Shown here: one piece after another, positions 1 to 9,053 of the stretch
How the letters are laid out: each line of letters begins with the position of its first letter
How positions within the stretch are numbered: position 1 is the stretch's first letter
NCBI GenBank assembly: GCA_021613535.1
Contig: CP075496.1
Span: 15,128,001 to 15,192,000 of the forward strand
Direction of reading: 5' to 3'
Source: Adineta vaga
Lineage: Eukaryota > Rotifera
DNA length: 64,000 nucleotides
Program-made: the position numbers and the translations under genes
Notes under the pieces: model-generated
Seen by the model: only the letters and a program-made list of their open reading frames with translations
Told to the model about the DNA's origin: nothing
The model's database searches: none

Positions 1-1
1 G

Positions 2-1134
2 TCGCTTCAATTGAAAGAAAAACTGGGCAAAGGAGCATTTGGTACAGTGTACAAAGGTACTTATTATGCATTTGAAATAGCTTGTAAAGTTATTGATTCA
101 CAATTATCGAAAGTAACGACAAAGGAAACAAATATTCTTAAAACACTTCATCATCCAAATATTGTTCGATATATTGATGTTATTTATACATCAAAACAAA
201 CGTTCGTAGTTATGGAATATATTGATGGAGGTACTTTGTACAATTACATTAAACAAACATCATATTCAAATGGTTATTGGATAAATACTCATAAAATGAT
301 GATCAATATCGCTTATGCTATGAGTTATTTACATGGAAAACATATTGTTCATGCTGACTTAAAATCTGATAATATTTTATTAAAATCAAATAATGTTGCA
401 GTTCTTTCGGATTTTGGTCTTTCAAAGATCATCAAAGAAACAGCAATACTATCCAGTAGTGGAAATACAGGTAATAATCATATTTCATAGAAGAAACTAT
501 TTTTGATTGTATTGAATTTATTTCAGGTGCTATAAGATGGCTTTCGCCTGAACTTTGTGCCAACAATCGAGAACGATCTTCGTATATGTCTGATGTTTGG
601 GCTTATGGATGCGTTTTATTGGAAATAATAACAAAGAAAGTACCTTGGGAAGATATGTTTGAAAATATGTATGATCTTATGGATGCTCTTGCTCGTGAGA
701 AGAATGCAAACATATTTGAAAAATTTTGTTATAATCAAAATGCACCTGATAATTTTCATAAAATGCTTCGTTCTTGTTGTGCTTGGTCAAGAAATAATCG
801 ACCTAATTTCGTAAAAATCATCAAAGATTTTCATGAATATACAAATACAACTAATTATACTCCGATTCAACATGATATGACTTTTCATAAACCTACAGTT
901 TCACATTTTCAACGACAGCCATCTGCTCATACTCGTCCTCAAACATCTTCAAGAAGAAATTATTATCAAGAAAAAAGTTATCGTTCAAGTAAAATTTTAT
1001 ACGATTCGGAAGAAGATGATACTCCTCATGCACGTTATCCTAGAACGACATCACACTATATATTTTCACGAAAGACATATGATGATGATGATGATGATGA
1101 GGAGGAGGAGGAGGAGGAGGACGATGTTTATTGA
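2..1134 (+). CDS. TKL-type protein kinase, 5' partial, two exons
   Basis: The frame is open from the left window edge, so the N-terminus lies outside. Exon 1 runs to 470, a 56-nt GT..AG intron covers 471-526, and exon 2 runs 527-1134; splicing restores the frame (T-G-A-I-R-W). Visible kinase motifs in order are the glycine loop GKGAFGTVY, the lysine of ACKVI, HADLKSDN in the catalytic loop (alanine replaces the usual arginine of HRD), DFG in SDFGLSK, WLSPE in place of APE, and SDVWAYGCVLLEI. This order and the GAIRWLSPE activation segment fit the tyrosine kinase-like (RIPK/MLK/DAP) group and a Ser/Thr kinase role. The tail is low-complexity and ends in an Asp/Glu run encoded by GAT/GAG microsatellites. 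The missing arginine suggests a non-RD kinase, possibly with altered regulation. The substrate is unknown. Confidence 0.85.
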
Positions 1135-1476
1135 CAGAAAATGTACAACGAAATAAATGTTGATTGGCATGAAACGTGAAAATAGAAAAAAATAATATAA
1201 AACAAATTTCGTGACAATTTTTATTCTTTTTTGATAAAAAATATAGAAATTCAATTCTTATGTCATTGTCAATGACGTAAAATATGCACTTTTATTTCGA
1301 AAAATTTCGTTACATATTTCACGGATAGGAATACAATGAAATGTTTTGTTGATGCATATTTATTATTTATACTTTATTTAACCCTAGTCCATCCAAGATG
1401 AGTCATTTTTGACCCAGTCATAAAAATTTGGGAATATACTATGATATTTTGGTAGTTTCTAGTTTAAGGGATCTTT

Positions 1477-1553
1477 ATCATCTTGAGGGTGTGGGTGTGT
1501 GTGTGTGTGTGTGAATGCAACAGACTCTCATTCACACCCACACCCTCAATGAT
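1477..1553. repeat. Telomere-like hairpin H1
   Basis: The left arm reads TTGAGGGTGTGGGTGTG after ATCATC. A GT-repeat loop follows, and the right arm ends CACACCCACACCCTCAA then TGAT. The arms are reverse complements built from the TGTGGG unit. On the reverse strand the open frame of a Penelope-like fragment runs straight into it and is translated as GVGV and HTHTHT, so the hairpin ends that fragment. Confidence 0.8.
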
Positions 1554-1895
1554 AAATAAATGATGAAACTTCTTTAATTCTGAAAAAGCTTCTTGCGCAC
1601 GTTTATCCGAAGCAGACATACAATTATCTCGTAGACAATTGGTAACAGTATTTAACAACATTTCATATTGTTCCTGAATAATTTGTTTATTTGTTCGATG
1701 TCGAAATCGACTTTGACATGGGATGACATATTGAAGTCCTTTGATAAACATCGCCATTTGAGATGGTGTTAAATTCGATTGAACTTCGATAAATGGCGAT
1801 GATGCAGTGATTTTTGTATAAATAAGGGCAAAGCTCCGACGACGACGAATATAAGACTGATGTTGTTTCTTTATTCGTTGGATGTCGTCGGAGCT
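1554..1895 (-). pseudogene. Possible N-terminal fragment of a Penelope-like reverse transcriptase
   Basis: On the reverse strand one frame reads YTKITASSPFIEVQSNLT, then SQMAMFIKGLQYVIPCQSRF and about 45 further residues with a helical pattern. The series NLT..Q..LF.KGLQYV.PCQSRF resembles the conserved N-terminal block of Penelope-like elements (NLS...LSKGL.F.P); this match is from memory. No catalytic reverse transcriptase motif is present. The frame is +1 relative to the upstream helical protein and ends in hairpin H1, so it is at most a truncated relic. It may be the continuation, after a frameshift, of the neighbouring reverse-strand gene. Confidence 0.35.
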
Positions 1896-2940
1896 CCATC
1901 GAAAAAAGACGTCAATTTATTTTGAAGCATACTATTCAGACGTATTCGCATCGTTTCTATTCGGTTTTCAATTGCCTCATATAATTCTTTGATGGTCAAT
2001 TGTGATCGATGAGAATGATCGGATAGAAATTTTTGTTTCAATTCTGCTGCCTCCTTTACATGACCACGAATAATATTTTCCATTGTGGCTAATGTTAACA
2101 CCATAACATCACATTTAAACTGTGTAATTGTTTTCGAACATTGTGATGTTAAATTGGCACGTTCATCATCATTGATTACTGAAGATTCAAGCATCTCTCT
2201 AATATTGTCTACAGCTTGATCGACCGATCGATCTACGGACGATGGTAGACGACGTAATGAAATACGTTTTCGTAGGATTTCTTGTCGTTCTTTCACTTTG
2301 AGTTGAGCAGCTACTGATTGCCATATCTTTTTTGCTAGATAGATCTAGAAAGAAAATTATGTGAACATATCGTTCCTGTTGTGGTGGTCATATTCGATTA
2401 CACTTACTTGCTCTTCACTAGGATGTAATGAATAAAATTTTGTAATGGCTTCATGGTCATTGTAATTGTTTTGTAACATAGTCTTTTTATAATTGAATTT
2501 ATCTTTTAATCGACGTAGACCATTTTCAACACATTTATCCATCATTTCTGTTATTTGATGGATATCGATTGGAGGTGAACATTGTTGCGTCCACGTTAAT
2601 AAGTCGAGGAAATGCTCCTGTAATTCCATACCGGACGTAGTCATTTGTCGATGAATCATTTTTTGACGCTGTTCAATTGAATGTTTAGATGGAGTAATCG
2701 TTTGACATGTACAATGGTCTCTAGCAATACTTTTTGATATTTTCATAGACCATGTATCATTTTTTGTTTCAAAATCGTGAAGATTTTGCCAGAGATCTTT
2801 TTGCAAGATGACGTAATGTGATGTGCTAATAAGATGCATCATCTTTCGAACAGATTGTAGTTTCTCATTTGTATCTAAACTGCAGACGATTTTATGACTA
2901 TGTTCATTGATGTTCGATAGCATTTCTTTTAATTTTTGAT
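1871..2940 (-). CDS. Unknown helical protein, two exons, both ends doubtful
   Basis: Exon 1 covers 2923-2408 and may stay open to about 2940. A 63-nt intron lies at 2407-2345 (donor GTAAGT, acceptor TTTCTAG). Exon 2 covers 2344-1871. The splice joins SEEQ to IYLAKKIWQS in frame and gives about 330 residues rich in Lys, Gln and Glu with long predicted helices (for example the segments beginning KKIWQSVAAQL and ERQEILRKR). I recognise no family with confidence; stalks of large GTPases and the coiled-coil first ORF of Athena-type Penelope-like elements are possible. Upstream, the frame runs into the TACTCC array, so the 5' part is probably lost. Downstream it stops where a +1 frame with a Penelope-like motif takes over, so the whole unit may be one decayed gene. 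Confidence 0.45.
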
Positions 2941-3240
2941 GACTGGAGTATCGCTGCAGTACGAGTGGAGTAGACTGGAGTATGGCTGGAGTATGAGCTT
3001 TAGCGTTTCACTGCAATCCATCCATACTCCCATTGTACTCCAGTCTACTCCACCCCTACTCCAGCAATACTCCAGCCTTACTGCACTCATACTCCACCCT
3101 TACTCCACTCATACTTCAGACTACTCCATCCCTACTCCGGCAATACTGCGATCTACTCCGGCAATACTCCGATCTACTCCACTCGTACTCCATCTTACTT
3201 CAATCGTACTCTAGCGTACTCCAGAATTTTTTTGGAGTAT
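2938..3240. repeat. TACTCC tandem array with an inverted first segment
   Basis: From about 2940 to 2996 the + strand carries repeated GGAGTA words. From about 3025 to 3230 it carries TACTCCANN-type words roughly every 10-12 bases. The two halves are opposite strands of the same degenerate unit, so the array inverts near 3010. The overlapping open frames on the + strand (Tyr-Ser-Thr-Pro runs) are products of the repeat and are not called as genes. Confidence 0.75.
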
Positions 3241-3244
3241 TGGA

Positions 3245-3612
3245 TTAGCGCTTTTTCCCCCTTGGCGATACCCAACAGGAAACTGGTGGAGGTAATAAAT
3301 GGGGTATGCCCGTAGCTACCATAGCGTTATTGTTATTGTCAGTTGATGTGCCAACTAACGTTGAAAGCCACGGAGGTAAATCCAATGAAGGTATTGATGC
3401 CAGAGTCTTCGAATCGATGAGAGCTTTAAAAATCCAATAGAGAAACAGAACATTTCAATGAATAGGCTACTATTGAAATTAGATTACCTGTCGAATTGGG
3501 TTTGAGTGAGGATGTTTCTGAATGTAGGCATTCACAAGTATCTAATGAGTCAAACCTCTCATGATCGACATGTTCTATAGATAATAAACGAAAACAGAAG
3601 TGTACTTTTAGT
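3245..3612 (-). CDS. Possible 3' exons of an unrecognised gene
   Basis: The reverse strand has two open segments joined by a 64-nt GT..AG intron (3487-3424). Exon 3488-3612 reads HFCFRLLSIEHVDHERFDS and on to LKPNST. Exon 3245-3423 continues ALIDSKTLASIPSLDLPPW, then a Pro/Asn-rich end SPRGKKR and TAA. The splice keeps the frame. There is no recognisable domain, and the 5' end is not resolved because a stop lies just upstream. It could be a relic. Confidence 0.3.
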
Positions 3613-3901
3613 CTCTAATCGAATAGAAAACTTTACTGATTTTTTTGGCAATGTTTTTGTTGGCTAATTCACGATTTGTCATGATAAGATGATGAGTAAA
3701 AAGAAGTCTTGGTAGTAGATATATGGATTTCTAAAATGTCAACAATTTGCAATAGCTTATTCACATATAGTTCACATTAGGAAAACACAAGTACAAATAG
3801 TAGATGTTCACAGACATAACAAAAGACGAAAATACAAAAATACAAAAAAAGAAAAGATCACAGTAAAATTACTTTGCACAAAAGTACTGGAAAATAAAAC
3901 C

Positions 3902-6068
3902 TTAACCCTTTCGAGTCGATGGGGCCCACCGGTAGGCCCCACTATATTTTAACAAAAATTTTAATAGAAAAACACTTTCTTTTCTTTTTTTTAAGCGGGG
4001 GATCGCACGTAATGTGTCATCTGCTCTGCCTTCGTTATTGTTCGAATTATTTATTGCATACCGTGATGTTTCTCGTTAAAACAATCAAGACAAAAAAACT
4101 TGTTACAATCACAACAGAAAGTTTTTATTTTCTTCGTTGTTGAATGACACACTTCTCTTGATTGTTGTTCCCTGTTTTTCTCGTAACAACCAGCACAACG
4201 TCTTCAGACATTACTTGTAGATCCTGCCATTTCTTCGAGCTCGTGATCAGCTAGTTTGCGCTTCAACGAACTTGTTGATTGTTGTCTTGGATCAGGTTTC
4301 AGATCCTCGGATAATACACCAAGCAATAAAGAGCGCACAAGACTCTCACGAAACTGTAGGATGCTTGTATTGCCAATTGTATAGTTTTCTTTGTATATCA
4401 AATAGCTACTCACTACCGATGTACCAAATATCAATTCAAATGCCACCTTGTGATACCATTTGATAGATCGTCTGAGGCATGTATAGTATGCTGATAGCTG
4501 ATCAGATAAATCTATACCTTGTTTTCCTTCATTATAATCGAGGACAACTTGTGGTTTCATAATGCGCTCATTTAATTTATTAATTTTCTTGGTATCCACC
4601 ACAACTGCTGCATGGGATGGTTTTGTGGATATCATCAAAACGTCTCTTTTATCTTTCCACATGATTAATTTTATACCGTTTTTTGTTTTGGAGTCCGTAA
4701 ACTTCACGACGCTTCAGCTTTTTCTGAACGATTTTCTGACCTGATACAGCACGATTACTTCTGAACGTTCCAATCAAATACGTATCATTTTGCAACAAAT
4801 GTTCTGCAAGAGAAATACTTGTAAAGAAGTTGTCAGCGACTATAATACGATAACATCCCAAAAGATCTTCTGATAAATTCATTACGACTGTTTGAGAATG
4901 TCCAAGACCAGTCGTCGGATTCTGCTTTCCGGTACAAACGGTAAAATTCCAAGTGTATCCATTAGTAGTCGCTAGTTTGTATATCTTTACGCCATATTTG
5001 TGCACTTTTCCAGGAATATATTGGTTGAACAAAAGTCTGCCGTTCCATGGTACTATTGTTTCGTCGATAGAAATAGTTGACCCGAGAGCGTAAATCGACT
5101 TAAATCGGTCTTTCAATAAATCTAGCAGTGGTTTCAATTTGAACAACCTATCTTGGTCTGCATGCTTCTTCTCATTGTTAGAAAAATGATAAAATTTGAG
5201 AAGTAATTCAAATCTATCTCTTGACATTGTATTTTGAATGACTGCGGATCCATACAACTTGCTTTTGCTCCAACAGTAATCCATTTTCGGCATTTGTACC
5301 AATCCCATCTGAATAACAACTCCCAAAAATTGAAGCATTTCCTCATTAGTAGATGGTTTCCATTGAAGAGTTTGTGATCGTTGGCTAAGCTCTTTGGTCT
5401 GTAAGTGTTGTTCTGCATATCGATTAGTTTCGTGCACCATGAGGCAAACAATTTCGTCGGTGATGAAATGTCGGTAGCAATCAATAGGATTGATTGTATT
5501 ATCTTCTGAAGTTGTCGGTACTTCTTCGACAATTCCATGATCCTCCTGAAATTCAGCATCCGATTCTGATTCTATTTCATTCCAAACTTGTGAATCACGG
5601 TCATCATCAGAAATTTCTTCCTCGAAACTTGATGATTCAAATTGCATTCTAGCAAAATCATCATCCAAAGAACTGACATCACTTTCTGAATTCCTGCAGT
5701 CTTTAGAATCGGTTTCTTCAGACGACATGTAATTCAGATCCAAACTTCAATTGTTTTGATGCAAATGAAAGGAAAGAACCAAAGATAATGCTTCGAAAAC
5801 AATGCAAAAGAAAAAAATGGAAAATTCGTTTCGTTATCTTATTCCTAGTGAGTAATACGTACAAGAAAGAGAAAGGCAAACATGAATAATTATTCGGCTG
5901 CACGTGAAAAAGGACTGTCTATATACTGATACAAGGAAGAAAAAGAAAAAAGAATGGTAGCTCATACCGAAAAGATCAAAGAGTGCATTTATCGAAAGAT
6001 AAATGCACGTAAAAATGAATTTATTAAAGGTATTTTCTAAAATAATTGAATCGACTCGAAAGGGTTAA
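3902..6068 (-). mobile_element. piggyBac-type DNA transposon with TTAA target duplication
   Basis: TTAA stands at 3902-3905 and again at 6065-6068. Just inside are 15-bp perfect inverted termini: CCCTTTCGAGTCGAT at 3906-3920 and its reverse complement at 6050-6064. Subterminal structures include a GGGGCC..GGCCCC palindrome near 3921-3940 and a GTGCATTTATC/GATAAATGCAC hairpin near 5983-6010. The 2.16-kb element carries one reverse-strand transposase gene. The precise TTAA duplication and intact ends suggest fairly recent insertion, although the gene is broken. Confidence 0.93.
4051..5743 (-). pseudogene. piggyBac transposase, frameshifted and with an internal stop
   Basis: The protein starts MDLNYMSSEE and has the acidic N-terminus typical of the family. 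It then has the DDE_Tnp_1_7 core: SIDETIVPWNGR (first Asp), IVADNFFTS (second Asp) and QGIDLSDQLSAYY (third Asp). Two lesions are visible. A frameshift near 4695-4707 moves the reading from KRREV into the frame of KFTDSKTKNGIKL. An in-frame TGA stands at 4204-4206. Beyond that TGA the same frame continues with a cysteine-rich zinc-binding tail (RRCAGCYEKN, FCCDCNKFFCLDC) to TAA at 4051, as in intact piggyBac transposases. The copy is therefore full-length but dead. Confidence 0.9.
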
Positions 6069-6340
6069 GAGAAATCAGTTTGCTCCCTCTCGAAAATATC
6101 CATATGATACTTTTTATGGGCTTGAAAAATAAGGATAAATGGAATAGTTGCAGAGAATTGTTTTCGTGTTTTATTTTTAGTTTAAAAGTTATAGATGCAA
6201 ATCGACCATCGTTAAACGTGTAATGTATACAGAATAAGAAAATTATTTCACTTACACCTTTTTTATGTGACAACGTGCTTTTTTAATTTTATGATAACCG
6301 AAAGATAGTTTATATATCAACGATTACCTGCACAACGAGA

Positions 6341-7244
6341 TACAGGTGTTTGCAAAAAAACTTGGAAAAAAATTTGTTTTTCTTAAAAAGGTTTTCTCTA
6401 CTATTATAAGTAACTACGCAAGTCATTTTTTGTGGTCCAAGTCCTCGACAGATATACTTCACTTTGTATATATAGAAGTGCCATATTTTTCCTTTTCGAT
6501 ATATATTTATCCAATTATGTCGTCCACCAGTAGCTCGAAAAGTCATCATTTTTCACTTTTGTCTTTTTGGAACAAGAGCATACAATCTGTTTCCCTTATT
6601 TATCGTGAAACAAGCAGTTCACTTAAACATCGAGATGAAAATGGTCAACCACGTATTCTTGATGGGAAAGAAAAAGAAACTATTGATCAATACATACAAT
6701 AGAATAACGAAGTAACTCTAAGAGAAATAAAAGAAAATTTATCGAAAATGGATCACAGATCAATATCTATGTCAACAGTTAGTCGTCACCTTCATAAATA
6801 TGAGTATAAATATATTTTACCTCAATATATTGAACTATATATTCGATATTACTAGTGGTAGGCTCTCATTTGCTACGCAAAACTTTAAGAGGTTTCTTGT
6901 TTGAGAAGATATTGTATAACAAGATGGGCGAGTTTTATTGTAAGTACTTCAATGTAATATTTATAGAAGAAATCCAAAGAAAAAGACTGATGAACTCCAA
7001 CATTTTTCAGGTGAAAAAGGCAAAAAAATTGAAATATCCATGACAAATATTTTCGATGTGATGAAGGAAACGGAATATTTGTATAATATCTTTTTTATAA
7101 GTCAATCAAAAAAATATGAAACTATACTGTTGTTTAGTACTCGTCGTGAGCTATCTGGCACACTATAAAACAATTCGAAGACCACTTGTATAGAGAAAGA
7201 TATCCGTGAAAGAAGGTTTCCAAGTTTTTTTGCAAACACCTGTA
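6341..7244. mobile_element. Internally deleted Tc1/mariner element
   Basis: A 28-bp sequence starting TACAGGTGTTTGC at 6341-6368 returns as a perfect reverse complement at 7217-7244, including the terminal TA. This fits Tc1/mariner inverted repeats with a TA target duplication. The 0.9-kb interior holds only the N-terminal DNA-binding part of a transposase and lacks a recognisable DDE core. Perfect ends around a gutted interior fit a non-autonomous copy mobilised in trans. Confidence 0.85.
6565..6855 (+). pseudogene. Tc1-like transposase DNA-binding domain remnant
   Basis: The frame reads FWNKSIQSVSLIYRE, then DENGQPRILDGKEKETIDQY, an in-frame TAG at 6700-6702, then NNEVTLREIKENLSKM and SISMSTVSRHLHKY. 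G.PR.L...E...I..Y followed by TLREI...L and S.STV.R.L is the paired helix-turn-helix pattern of Tc1 transposases. The frame ends near 6855 before any catalytic Asp, so the gene is truncated as well as stopped. Confidence 0.75.
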
Positions 7245-7526
7245 CGTTTTTACGAGAACTATCATGACATTGTTTTATTTTGTTATTTCGAGAGGTAGAA
7301 TATTTAAGTCAAGTAAAAACTGAGTGTAGGAGAGAGTAATGAAATAGTTCTCTTCACTTTGAATAAGTAGTATACTAAGAGTCAAAACCTAAGAAAATTC
7401 TAGTGCAAATGCTGTGTTTGTTAGAGATAACTGATTTGCAAACTTACATTACGAATTTGAATATATAGTTATGTAGATTTCAACGATTAGTACAAGTTCG
7501 ATAAACGTTGACAATAAATTATTATT

Positions 7527-8327
7527 ATGAATCACATCGATCATCTTATTATTAATACTCGAGATCGTCTTGATCAGATAGCAGCATATTTTAAACGTAT
7601 GGGATTTATCATCACACCACGTGGTTATCATTCAAGCGGTACAATAAATCACACGATTGTCTTCAAAACTGATTATTTAGAATTGTTTGGATACACACCA
7701 GACATACCATTGGGAAAGCGTTTGAGACTAGAAAAATTACCTATAGGGTTAGTAAATATGGTGATCAAAGCTGATGATATAGAACAAGTGCAAACGACAC
7801 TCATAGCACGTGACTCGACAACTATATCGCCATTGTCTTTGTCACGTCCGGTTAGTTTCGATAAAAATACAACGGCAAATGCCGCGTTTTGCGTAACACG
7901 TTTGGAACCTGCTCCTATTCCTGGTGTAGGTATCACCTACTATCATCATTTTAATCCAGAACTAGTTTGGCGTCCTGAATGGCAAACACATCCCAATGGT
8001 TGCATTGCTATGCTCCAACTTCATATCAACGTTACTGATCCCCATGCTGCAGTTCAGATATTTCGGCGTGCTATGGATATTGATAAATTTGTTAATACCG
8101 AATCAAATTGTGGTATTCTTTACTTGCCAACTTTCAAAATCCTACTGACCGTTGAAAACAATGAGCCGTTAGGTATGTACAAATTAACGTTCGCTATTGA
8201 TTCTATAGACAAGCTCGTAGCCGCACTTGAACAAAGCGATATAGAATATCATAAAAAAGATGGATGTATCGTTACTGACACAGAACCACATATCGGCTGT
8301 GTATTAGAATTCGAACCTATGCCATAA
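7527..8327 (+). CDS. Glyoxalase-like (VOC, Glyoxalase_3-type) protein, intronless
   Basis: A single ATG-started ORF of 266 residues. It has two vicinal-oxygen-chelate halves. The first opens HIDHLIINTRDRLDQIAAYF and has TPRGYHSSGTINH and DYLELFGYTPD. The second covers YYHHFNPELVWRPEWQTHPN and GCIAMLQLHINVTDPHAAV and ends with a metal-binding-type CVLEFEP. The pattern of His near the start, GT.NH, YLELFG, ELVWRPEWQ.HPNG is that of the bacterial/fungal Glyoxalase_3 group, whose members are mostly of unknown substrate. Lack of introns among intron-bearing neighbours and the bacterial-style domain make horizontal acquisition plausible. The frame is intact. It lies between a mariner remnant and a LINE. 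Confidence 0.85.
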   Translation: MNHIDHLIINTRDRLDQIAAYFKRMGFIITPRGYHSSGTINHTIVFKTDYLELFGYTPDIPLGKRLRLEKLPIGLVNMVIKADDIEQVQTTLIARDSTTISPLSLSRPVSFDKNTTANAAFCVTRLEPAPIPGVGITYYHHFNPELVWRPEWQTHPNGCIAMLQLHINVTDPHAAVQIFRRAMDIDKFVNTESNCGILYLPTFKILLTVENNEPLGMYKLTFAIDSIDKLVAALEQSDIEYHKKDGCIVTDTEPHIGCVLEFEPMP

Positions 8328-8808
8328 TCATGTTCGTAACATAATTATCACTTATCAAACAGGACTATCTTATTGATTTCTTTACATTTAGTTAGCTTTG
8401 ACATGAGTTGTAAGAATCTTTGTTCGTAGAAGTGTAATTCATCTCGAAGAAACAATCACCATATTGTTGTTCGAACGACATTTGATTGACGAAACTTTAT
8501 CAAATTACCAAAAAGAAAAGAAATAAATGAAGTACAAACAATTTTTCAAGAAGTGAAAAGATATTCTAGTTTACTGTGCTGTCAACATGGGATATGAGTA
8601 GTGCATATGTATTATTTCGATTTTCGATCAATTTTCTAATGAATGACAACGGATTAACACGAAAATGACATGATTGCAGTTGCAAAAGAACATGGTGTTC
8701 TAGTTTTTCTACGAATCCATCGAAAGTAATCTAACCTTTCTGAAAAGCATTTGGTTAAGCAAGACACCCTCGTCGAGCGTTGTTTATGATTAACTGATGG
8801 TTTAAAAT
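8328..8808. other. Intergenic, no gene seen
   Basis: AT-rich sequence between the glyoxalase-like gene and the LINE. I see no coding frame, tandem repeat or terminal repeat beyond the left copy of the LINE target duplication at its right end (8809-8825). Confidence 0.5.
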
Positions 8809-9053
8809 ACGAAATTTGATTTATTTTTTTATTTTTTTTTATTATTCGCCAAAAAGTAAAACTGATGACCATTAGGTCCTAGCAGTACCATAGAATGAGA
8901 AGAAATATAAAAAGAGAGTTAAAAAAGAGAAAGAAAAACAGTCTTTATATCCTTAACAGTATACCAACATAAAATAAGCAATAGCATACGAAGAGGAGTA
9001 AAGAAAACATCCAAATAACAAAATACAGTAGAGAAAAAATACAAACAAACAAT

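Noticed and set aside
2936-3248. Ser/Tyr/Thr-rich ORFs over the TACTCC array
   Set aside because: Two frames of one short tandem repeat; no evidence of a gene.
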